Positions 34,698 to 64,000 of a stretch of 64,000 bases of DNA are shown here, one piece after another. Under the pieces are notes generated by a model. That model was not told where the DNA came from, ran no database searches, and worked only from the letters and a program-made list of their open reading frames with translations. Source of the DNA: Hoplostethus atlanticus (lineage: Eukaryota > Chordata > Actinopteri > Trachichthyiformes > Trachichthyidae); contig JAXDDX010000012.1 in assembly GCA_034670405.1 (NCBI GenBank), forward strand, positions 2,315,001-2,379,000, in the 5' to 3' direction. Within the stretch, counting starts at the first letter, position 1. Each line of letters starts with the position of its first letter. The translations under genes and the position numbers were made by a program.

Positions 34698-35723
34698 GTG
34701 TGAAGGCATGTTGACATAGTGCTGTGATTGTGTGGCTTGGTGAAATAGATTGAATGGCCTGCTAGGAATGCTGGAGATAGCATCTCACTCAGATTAGTGC
34801 GATGGCAGCTGGACACTGGGACACACACACACACACAACACACACACACACACACACAAACACACCGAGTCTACTCGCTCACTATTGTTAGACAATGCAT
34901 ATAACTATAACATATATGTAATAAAAAGTTATTTTTAAAGAGTCAAATGGAATAAAACCCATACATGTATTGGATAATTGGATAGTGCGATAGTGTGAAC
35001 AACATGGAACTAGAACTGATGGCATGATAAGGGTACCAGTGTTTATTTTCATTAGTCTGAAGATGTTATTACGTTGTCTGGAAGTTGATTACTTTAACAG
35101 GTTTTATTTGTAACCCATTTAGAGGGATATTATTTTATTACATCTTCACCAGTTATTACATTATCCATCAATTGTTTCATTATCAGTTGCTTAGTTGATA
35201 CTTAGGGTCCATAACTAAATGATTACAGAAGCTCTGGCATTAAGTGTAGTCAGTGCCATGTCTGCAAATTCAGAGGAAGAGTTTAGCCTATTTTTTTTTT
35301 CCCCCCAATGTCAACATGCGTCCCAGAAGAAGGGGGGAAGGGGGGGTGTGGCGTACTTGTGTTGTGATTTACACCGTGTGAACAGGTATCAGATAACAGT
35401 CTCTCGCATCCCTGCCACCCTTCTGCTTTCCTAAACTAATGTAAAGAGAGGGGGAGGGGAGTCTCATCTCTCTCACACACACACAGTAAACCTTTTGAAG
35501 TCGATCCCCCTGTCTGTATGCCTATTGATAAATACGGCAGCGTGTACTGTAACTGAATCCCCACCATGCCGAGCTATTCTCAGACACACAAGGCAACGAT
35601 AAGCTAGTTAAATACTAGGTGAGGTAATCAATGCTGTGTTGGCTGATTCATGCTGCTAATTATTGCTGTGTTGCAGCTGCAGTGCACCTTCCTGTTGCCG
35701 CTGGGCTACTCTAAGATACATAC

Positions 35724-35772
35724 CAGACCGGCGGTTCCCAAACTGGGGTCCGGGGACCAGCAGGGGGCCTTA
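35724..35772 (+). mobile_element. hAT-like element terminus (starts CAGACCGGCGGTTCCCAAAC)
   Basis: CAGACCGGCGGTTCCCAAAC followed by GGGGTCCGGGGACCAG is a typical hAT-type terminal sequence. It shares its first 13 bases, with one mismatch, with the terminus ending at 34482 but in the opposite orientation. No internal coding region is seen. Confidence 0.45.
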
Positions 35773-38700
35773 AAATGTGGAACAGTTCAACTTCACTGTG
35801 ATTGGAGAGGGGATAATTCATAAGCCTAACTTCTGTTTTTTGTAGACAGTTGACCATTTTTTTTCTAACAACAAAACTCTTCTCATATGGAGGATGAAAT
35901 CTGTGGCCCAATGTGGATCTATTCGTGTGTCCTTGATACAAAAAGGTTCGGAAATGTTATGCTACATTTCCGCAGCTCTGTGTTTCCCCTACTTAAACTG
36001 AAACTCGCGAACCTCCTAATTCAGGTCAACCTGATTTAGAAAGAGGAAGAGAAACGGGATTTGTCTTTAGTTTCACAATTTCACATCTCAATGAAAAAAA
36101 GATATCAGTATCTGGTGCTGACGGCAGCAGAATTGGACAAGAATTACAAAAGCTTCTCACTGCAGACCCTTCAAGCTCTGAGGCTGCTGTTTTTAAGGCC
36201 GCGTGTCAAAGATTTAGTTCGGTAGGAAGAAAGTTTTAGTTTCGTAGTTCTCTGGGCTGTGTGAGGTGGGCCAAAAGGTAAAAACTGGCATTTGCGTTTG
36301 CAGCCAATGTGAAAGCCCCGGGGGAGACGGTCTCTCTACTGCCCTCTACTGGCTGACTGCAGAACAACTTGAAGTTCCACTCACTTCAATGTAAGTCAAT
36401 GGGACCAAGGCTCCTCCTCTATGTAGTGTTGATAGCTTAAATAGAAGGAAGAAATTGTGGCATTAGGAAGGTATTTGCATGTATTTCACTGCATGTAAGG
36501 GTGTGTCTGCATAATCCTGTTCTTGACAATGGCTCCGGGCTACACATGGGCATGCTTTATGACCATATAAGGCAGTATGGGCATTTCCTGGCTACATCTG
36601 CTCCACCCTTTTACTTTCTACTGAGAAACATCTGGCTCCTAAAATACATGTCAGCACCCAGGAACTTCCTGGGCTTCAAAACCTCCAGGAGAAATCAACA
36701 GGTAACGTCACAGTTGTTTTGTAGAGTTTATTTTACACTGCGTTCACTTCATTTTCTCCAGTCTATGAGGTGGAGGCTGTGTGTGGCACGGTTAGCTAGG
36801 CTAGGCTAGGCTATGCTAGGTGGAATGGAGGTTGTTTTCTTATCGGCCGTGTGACAAGAGTATCTGAATGAGTCCTCTAGCAGCAGAGGCAGGTTCAGCA
36901 GGGGAATCCCCAGCATGAAAGGCATGGTCCAACCCTGCTGGGGACAGGCGGATACTCACACTGTCATACTCTACCACCCTGCTCATAAACACACACATAA
37001 AACAATCAACACTTTGAACTTCATACCCAAGATGGCTAACGGATTGTTTTTGATAGAGAATGCACAACTGAGTATCACGTGAACCGTCTTCAGCCTCTGA
37101 AGGAGAAATGTAGTCTGTTTCCGTGGCACTCCCCACTCAGTAAAACTTAACGTGTTTGCTGCCAACCCCTATTTTAAGATACGGGGATGTAAAGGAGCTT
37201 TGTGTTGACACCCGAGTAGCGACAGGCGAAATAGATAATGTACTTTTAATGAGTTTAGACATGAGGCACCGTTCCAGCTAACTGGTTTGTAATTGAATCC
37301 ATCAGGTTGTGTATGAACAGGTCCTCTGTGTGTGTTTGTGTGTGTGTGAGCGAGTGTGTGTGTGTGAGAGAGCGAAACAAAGCAAGGACTAAAGGCCCCT
37401 GTCAGCTGTCTCTGCAGATCAGCTGGAACAAAAACAGAAGTTGTGGGTGCAGGAAAAAGGGGAACTGTTAGAGAGGGACTTAAACACACACAGGCACACA
37501 CAAACAGGGCATGTGCATTACCTTTTGATACACGCACACGCACACGCACACCACAACAAGAAGAAACCTGACAAACACAAAGACACACACGAGCACACAC
37601 ACAGCCTGAGCTGTCTAGCTGAAGTGAAAGTGAGAGCAGCCAATAGCAACGACCACAGAGTGAGAACCATAAATTGAGTCAGGCAGTTCAAGCCAGCTCT
37701 CTTTCTGTTTTACACACACGTGGTAACTGAGTAACAAGCACAGATGGAGGAAGTGTCCCACCTCTCCTAGAAGGTGACCTCAGAGGTCAGCTTTCCACCC
37801 AGCGGCTAGCGGCCCAGGCCACCGGGGACTTTGTTTTTCCAGATCATTTTTAGGTGGGCGTCTGCTTTATTACATATTACACAGTGATCATAATACCATC
37901 TGTGACCAGTTGGGGGAAATAAGAAACCTGTAAGTCCCCGTAAGTCTGCTAAAGTGAACTACTCAATAGTGAATGTCTTTTTGGTGGTGTTGGGGGGCTT
38001 TGTATGGCTTTATTAGATATTACATGGTGAACAGTGACAGACAGTATAGGAGATGGGGTGCAGACCTCATTGCCATGGGCTTATTGGTGTGAGTGAGCTG
38101 ATGTCAAGCCCCTTCATCCAATGCACCAGTTGCATAAGGATATGTTCAAATTCATTGTGAGTGTCATAATCAATATAATCAAACACATGCCCTCTTTTTG
38201 TCTTGTCTTCAGCATTAATGTTCTTTATTTCTTTGATATAATAATTGTTCACTGTGCAAGAGCTGTCAAGACTTGTGAGAAAAGAAGCTGTTGATTTTTT
38301 TCTCCTTTTGTTTTCCGATGACAGCTACTTCAGGGTGCGTCACAAATCCTTTAAGGGGCGTGGCCGGAGACAAAGCTCCCATCTCCAGTAGAAATGTCTT
38401 TGTTCTCTTTTGTCTCAAAAAAACTCAAATTACAGGCAAAAATAGGCAGAAATAATTGGCAGATGTTTTGCCTGATAGATATATTTCAGTTTTTTCAGCT
38501 TTTTATGGATAGTTGGCTGATTTTCTATCCTTAATATTATCTCTCATTATCCCTTTCATTAGTGTGGAGTAGAAATGAGTAGAAAGCCCAATATCATGTT
38601 CTATTTTATTCTGTTTTATTCTTTTCTAGACTTTAAATCGCGTAATGAAACTTGCGGTCCACCCTATAGATCTCCTTCCCTGATTCATTTTTTTTTTAAA

Positions 38701-39639
38701 TCCTGCTTTCCACTGAACGGATCCCACCCACTGCCCAGCCATTACTGACTTCACAGCTCCCCAGACGCCAGTGAGGTCGGCGTATTCCTCAGCTCTCTGC
38801 CCATGTGACCTCTCATAATCATAGGTCCATGTAGGGGTAATGTAGGGATATTAAACTGCCCTACAGTTGTTTTACAGCCACATCGTCCTTGGACAGTGGA
38901 CAGTTCCAGTCAGCCAGGACGTGCACTGCCCAAACCCTGAAAGAAATAGAGTCTGTGTAACTGGAGGCAGGCAAATATTGACATTAAAATTGCATATTTG
39001 CATATTTCGGGGTCATGCTGTCTGGATTGGCTAAAGTCTCCCAACAGCAGAGTCCTCCGTCACAGCTTCCCAGCAGCATGAGGTTATCATTTTGCGTATG
39101 ATAGCGACTCTTCGGGGAGATGATCTCACACTCTTGTAGTGCGTGCTAAACCTCTCACTTGTCTATTACTGTTACACAATGGCATTTGTCTTTTCACATA
39201 TTCCTCTGAGGTAATCACTCATCCTCCGGAGCAGTTATGGCTTCAGTGCCTTGCTCAGCAGCACAGTTGATGTGAGGTGCAGCAGCAGTCACCCTGTCTC
39301 CAGTTTCAAACTTGTAGCTGCAATCCACCTTCCTTCAAACCAGCGATCTTCCGTCACTGGTCGGCCTCTTCAAGTCAAAACCTCTGCCTGCCACGCTGGT
39401 TGGGGCATTAAGATCACATTGTAGAATGTGTTTTCTGTAGGATTTTGGGGTTTGAGCTCTGAAATGATTAAAGATTAATGATTTCTGTAGAGAAAAAGTC
39501 TTATCTTTCATCCGGCGTGACCCAGAGGTGATGGCTTTTCAATGTTTAACCAAGGAAGTCATGCAGAGTTTGGAGTTTGGAGTTTGTAAAACCAGTCCCT
39601 TCCCACTAAAGAACCACAAAGGCAGCATTCAAATCGTTC

Positions 39640-39800
39640 GATTACCCATGTCAGGAAGTGTCCTTCAGCAAGACACTGAATCCCTACCAGCTCTGGGGGT
39701 GCTGTTCTGTGACTGACCCTGACCTCTGACCTCCCTGGAGGGGGGTAAGGGAAAAGACAGTTTCTCCATGGGGATCAATAAAGCATCACATTTCACGATC
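39640..39800 (+). repeat. Interspersed-repeat fragment (GTGTCCTTCAGCAAGACACTG type)
   Basis: GTGTCCTTCAGCAAGACACT then CTCTGGGGGTGCTGTTCTGT, GACCTCTGACCTCCCTGG and GGGGATCAATAAAG match the fragment at 10826-10921, extended at the 3' side. Confidence 0.5.
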
Positions 39801-40860
39801 TTGCATTATATTGATCACGCAGAGAAGAGTTGGAATCAACTTGAGTGATTTTTGGGATTCGTTCTCGTGTGTTACGTCATGCATCACTCTGACAACCGCT
39901 ACAGGAACCGCACTGGTGTGCTGCCAGGGTTAAAGCTTATGGGTGTGGATTATAGCTTATATCAGAAGTATGGCTTTTTTTTTTTACTTCATCAATTGAG
40001 TGCTTAATAGGAGCGATAATAAATGACTAGACGATGATCTCATCACACTGGAAATTCATCATTTATTCCTCCAGAATTGCTTTTTCAGATATTTTGCTGC
40101 ACGAGTAGCAAAGAAACAGCACATATAAATGACAGGACTAGTGGCGGGCCTGCATCTACCTTATAGTGAACTGTCAGGGTATTTTGCTGCCCCTCCTCAT
40201 CTCTCTGTGTGCATGTTTTAGTGCACGGTCTCTGCATGTTTGTTTACATACAATGGTGGTGTGTGAACGCAGATTAAAAGAGGGCTTAACCTTAACTGCT
40301 GCTTTTTGGCAGCCAGAGGACACTCTCCCACCCACCCATGGCCACACACATAGACACACACAGGCTTGCACACGCACAAACACATATGCAGACCCGGCCT
40401 AAGCCAGGCAGATACACACATACGCACACAATAGAACATTTTGTTGGGCAGACAGCACAATAGAAACTGCCTTTTTCCTGGATTTCCTTCCTTTGTTGAG
40501 TCAAGATTATTTCCGAGTGGCCACACCAAAGCCGTATCCATGAGGCGAATGTCATAAGCTCAGCTCGTACTACAGCAACTCTGTTTGGTCTAAAAACCTT
40601 GTCGACTCTTTCAGTCCGCGTCCCAAATAGAGTGAAGTCTGTTCCACCCTGCGACCCAGACTAATGAAAAGGTAGTGGTGCTCTCGTGGTCATGTGGGGG
40701 CCCCACTAGAAATAGACCCGTGATCCATAGTTCAAGACATCCGGGAGAAAGCAAGATCATCTCTTTTTAAGTTTTGCTTGAAAATGGCTGTGCTAGGACG
40801 AGACCTGTGTTGAACTGAATCAAGTTGGTAGATGTGATGGCATGGATCACCCTGCTACAC

Positions 40861-40895
<35 letters not shown>

Positions 40896-41940
40896 GATGT
40901 TGGTTTATATATGGAAACTGGGGCAGTGTTTCTGACCAACATGGCTTTGTGGTTGAGGTGGTAGGCAGTCGTCATCCTGTGACACACCCTGGCCTCTACA
41001 CTGGGGGGCTCATTTACACTGCTGATACACTGGCAAACAGGCATGTAAGGAGTAGACCTACTTATAGTTTATAATCACAGAGTTGGTTACTTAGTTTTAC
41101 CACTTGAACAATGACATTAAAGACATGTTCACTAAATGGACAGCGGTGTATAGGCCTCCTTATTGTATAGACCTACTGAACTTTGGTAGTTGTTTGATAA
41201 ATATTGCCCATCTGACTGGCTCACTGACTGATTGACTGTCCAGGTGACATGCTGACTATTTGACAGACAGATTAACTGACTGGTTGACTGGATGATCAGA
41301 GCATCTGATTTTGGATGGGCTAGGCTAATACAGTAGATTGTACTATAAAGCCTCCAAATAACAAATGGACCATCTGTCCATCACAGACAGGGGATGAAGG
41401 GGGGATGGGTTTAGCTGACAGACAATATGATTGATCTCACTAATTCCACCTCCAGCCTCCACAAGCTTTTGTCCAGATGGGAATGAGGTAACTTCAACCT
41501 ACCTCTGTCATCTACCACCTTAGTCATCCTTTTTATTTACTGTCTAGGTTTATTTAGACAGTGAATGGATAGTCCAGCAGATGGGGCTATGGAGGCGTGT
41601 TTACTATGTCACTGCTTCTGTTTGAGGAAGGTGATGCACGACCAAAGAACTGAAAACCTCTTTTTAATGTTCAGTGTTAGACCACTGTTAATCCCCTCTA
41701 CATGCAGTGTATTGGTAACTATAGTGGAGTGAGAGAAGGTGAAGTACAGTAGGTCCAAGTTGGTGCTTCTCGGTTGATGTCGTTATTCTTTTTTACATTT
41801 TCTTTTTTGAAACTCAGAATCAAACCTTCTCTTATAAGTTGAAGAAATTTGGGCTGAGTTCAGAAGTTTGTTGTCTGCTGGTATTTAATGAATTTGTGCT
41901 TAAGGGTACCTTTAAGTCTAGATTTGTATTTGTGTATATG

Positions 41941-42072
41941 CGAGTGGCAGGCTGGTCTAAGTAGAGACTGTCCTGTAACTAGAAGGTCTCAGGTTCGATT
42001 CTCACTAAACCCCTGCCTTCTCTTCATTGTAAGCTGCTCTGGATAAGAGCGTCAGCTAAATGCCTAAAAGGT
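41941..42072 (+). repeat. SINE with LINE-like tail (GCTCTGGATAAGAGC type)
   Basis: A tRNA-like head with B box AGGTTCGATTC (41991-42001) is followed by CATTGTAAGCTGCTCTGGAT AAGAGCGTCAGCTAAATGCC. It is the same family and orientation as 25293-25472. Confidence 0.7.
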
Positions 42073-42644
42073 AACGGTATGTGCAGCGGCAGCCAATCCA
42101 CAGAGGTTATGCTGTTTGTGTCTGTGCAAGCACGTGTGCATGGTTGGCTGCATTCCTAATCCCAGGTTTGATTCGATGCGGATGTAATCCTAAAGAAAGT
42201 ACTGGAAAGGAGAGAATAGGTAAGAAAAGAAAGGAGAGGGAACGAGGGGAAAGGAAAGAGATGATCATAAGAAAGTTTAAAGAGAAGAGCGGAAAGGGAA
42301 TGTGCAACGTAGGTAATGGACGGAGAACTGGAAAGACGGAGATGAGAGCAGATAAATGGAGAGAGTGGCTGAGCGGAGAAAGGCGCGTTGCTGGCAGGGA
42401 AGATAATCTGGCATTATGGTTTGAAGATGACACAACATGACTCTGCAAATTCCCCGGGTGGCCATTGGTTAGTCCGACTCCCAACTGAGCTGATGGGTGT
42501 GTGGGGGTGTGTGTGTGGGTGTGTGTGTGTGCGCATGGGTGCAGAATATGTGTCTATGTTGCTCCAAAACATCCCTAGTGTAGCATAAACCTAGCAGAAA
42601 CTGTGCCCCCTTGTGGTATAAAGAGGCATCACATTTAGTGTGCC

Positions 42645-42745
42645 GACAATAATGATGATAATAATAATGTGATACTTTATTAATCCCCCATAGTGAAATT
42701 GTCTTTTCTCCCTCTCCAGGGAGGTCAAAGGTCAGTGTCTTGACA
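42645..42745 (+). repeat. Interspersed-repeat fragment (ACTTTATTAATCCCC type)
   Basis: GATACTTTATTAATCCCCCA then TAGTGAAATTGTCTTTTCTC and CAGGGAGGTCAAAGGTCAGT is one of several diverged copies of the same dispersed repeat (compare 54262-54440). Confidence 0.45.
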
Positions 42746-43781
42746 GTCTCCTTAGTCATTATGCTGCCCCACCTCTGGATTAATTTGGTTCACATCAGTT
42801 TATTTTTTAACCTTTATGGTCACCAAAAGCAAATGACTTCAGTTGTTTTGTTTATCACGCTGGTGAGTAGATGTTGGGTAGTCTGGCACAGTGATGCAAC
42901 CGGCTGTAACATAGACAGCTTTGTGTTTTGTGTTGCCATTGCGTGGGACTTAGATTGACTCTCTCTGTCACCCGCTTCCTCTCCATCTCTGCCCCTCATT
43001 TTCCTCCTCTTTCTGTCTCTCCTCCTCACCTCTTTTCCCTTCCTTCTCTCCATTTTCAACCTCTCTCTCTTTGTCTCTTCCTCTCCCTCTTCGCTCCTGT
43101 CTGGTGAAAACCTTGCATCTCCGAAATGTCAGCTAAGAAAAGCAGCCTTGTTTACGGCATGACAACCATGCGTATTTTTATCCAGTTGGTTTTGAAACGG
43201 CTTTAAGGGCTTTATTGGACATTTCTCAACCCATTGATAGATAAATGTAATCCTTCAACTGAACTTAAGACATGAAAATCACCAAAATTGGAAGTACAAG
43301 GTTTTCCACTTGACAGCAACATTTTAGCTCTGGTGGAGCTGCACCTGAGCTTCAGCAACACACTGATAGACAGCATTGAGTCTAATTGTGTCTCTATTCA
43401 TTGTCCTTACAATTACAGGTTAAAAAAACATACTGCAAGTTGTAATGACAAGAAAACCAGTTTTCTCCCCCTAAGGCTTTTTCATTATTGTTGTGCAGAT
43501 GTATTGGTTGAAAGGCAGCTGTAAACCACGTGATAAGCTGGTTTTCTTGGTTTTCCCTGATATAGATTGTTTTAGATTGTCTTGTAATCTGGGAATAATT
43601 CAATTTCAAAACGTGCTGTCCACTGAATAACGGCTCCTCTTGAGTTGGTCCTGTCCCACCCATTAAACACCCACGAGGTGACCTATTTGTTACGGTTTGA
43701 CCTAATGGAGGCCTGCATCATTCATGGGGTGACGACATTGCCTTGTTGTTGATTCCTCTCTCTCTGTGTCTCTGTGCAGCC

Positions 43782-63422
<19,641 letters not shown>

Positions 63423-64000
63423 GTACGACGGTGAAGAGTTGCGATCTAACACGGGGCATCTGCCAGAAAAAACAAAGCACCCCAAGTGACAAAATGATTG
63501 CTGGCGTGAGATCAAAGAGCAGTATGGTGTGCTGCTGAGGTGATGAGTGTTTCTGATTGGCTGGTTTTGAGTTCAGAGGAGAACCTTCACATGAGTATCA
63601 ACTATGGGGTGCACAGTTATGGCTGAAATGATAATCCTGGTTATTATTTGACTGGATATCATGAAAACTTTTAGGATTAGGGACCAAAATAATGTTACTT
63701 TTTGTATCTTATTACAACATCCTGACTATTTTAACTATAGCAGGCATTCTAAATGAAATCAAATGTAAAGTTTCAAAAGTTTCAAAGCGCCAAATTTGAA
63801 AGCTAAAACCGTATGGAAGTATCGACTCCATTACTACTCCTTCCTTCTCTCTCTTCTCTCTTTCTTGTTGGCTGGTTTTCCTCTTTGTTCATTCTAAATT
63901 GCTAACTACTCCATCCTTGCTTCCTTCCTTCATCCCTCCCCTTCCCCCTCTCCTCCTCCTCCTCATCTTTCTGCTATTCCATCCTTCTTCCTCCCCCTCA
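63423..64000 (+). other. Intron of the MAP4-like gene, running off the right edge
   Basis: AT-rich sequence turns strongly pyrimidine-rich from about 63838 to 64000 (CTTCCTTCATCCCTCCCC..., ending TCCCCCTCA), which looks like the approach to the next exon's acceptor just outside the window. Confidence 0.6.

Noticed and set aside
35985..36010. Interferon-response-like AAACTGAAACTCGC
   Set aside because: A single short match in intronic sequence with no promoter context.

Overview
This is a eukaryotic window, almost certainly from a ray-finned (teleost) fish, probably a percomorph-like one. The evidence is split coding exons with GT-AG introns, several tRNA-derived SINE copies with fish-type LINE-like tails (ending near CTCTGGATAAGAGC...CTAAATGC), many very long CA/TG microsatellites, and two vertebrate genes on the plus strand. 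The species is not identifiable from sequence alone. No prokaryotic features, CRISPR arrays or rRNA genes are visible.

Region 1 (1 to about 17.5 kb) is the 3' half of an ERG-type voltage-gated potassium channel gene (KCNH2/KCNH6/KCNH7 family, closest to ERG1/KCNH2 by motifs). Ten exons (2365-11913) join in phase to give 610 codons. They run from the inner half of S6 through the C-linker, the cyclic-nucleotide-binding-homology domain, the KLSFRRR phosphosite, the [10 protein letters not shown] block, the C-terminal coiled coil, the PPAY motif and the RRLSL...RHSSDPG tail. The PAS domain, S1-S5 and the selectivity filter lie upstream of the window. The last exon carries an unusual Gly-rich stretch. 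A long 3' UTR probably follows, ending near a cluster of AATAAA signals at 17493-17511.

Region 2 (about 17.5 to 20.2 kb) is a short intergenic segment followed by a CpG-bearing promoter with five CCAAT boxes and a non-coding first exon ending in a strong donor at 20164.

Region 3 (20.2 to 64 kb) is the 5' part of a microtubule-associated protein 4 (MAP4-like) gene. It has a 23.6-kb first intron full of microsatellites and mobile-element fragments. The first coding exon starts with [13 protein letters not shown] and contains the MAP4 N-terminal signature. Two further phase-1 exons follow at 49546-49602 and 63312-63422. The tubulin-binding repeats are beyond the window. A possible internal alternative first exon lies at about 62.97-63.10 kb.

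The two genes are in tandem and share no obvious pathway: one encodes a plasma-membrane repolarising K+ channel, the other a cytoskeletal protein. The non-coding sequence holds a 1.64-kb terminal-inverted-repeat element containing an LTR-retroelement fragment, two long hairpins, a roughly 720-nt polypyrimidine tract abutting a splice acceptor, and a TG repeat that itself forms a splice acceptor. All statements rest on reading the sequence; no database search was run.
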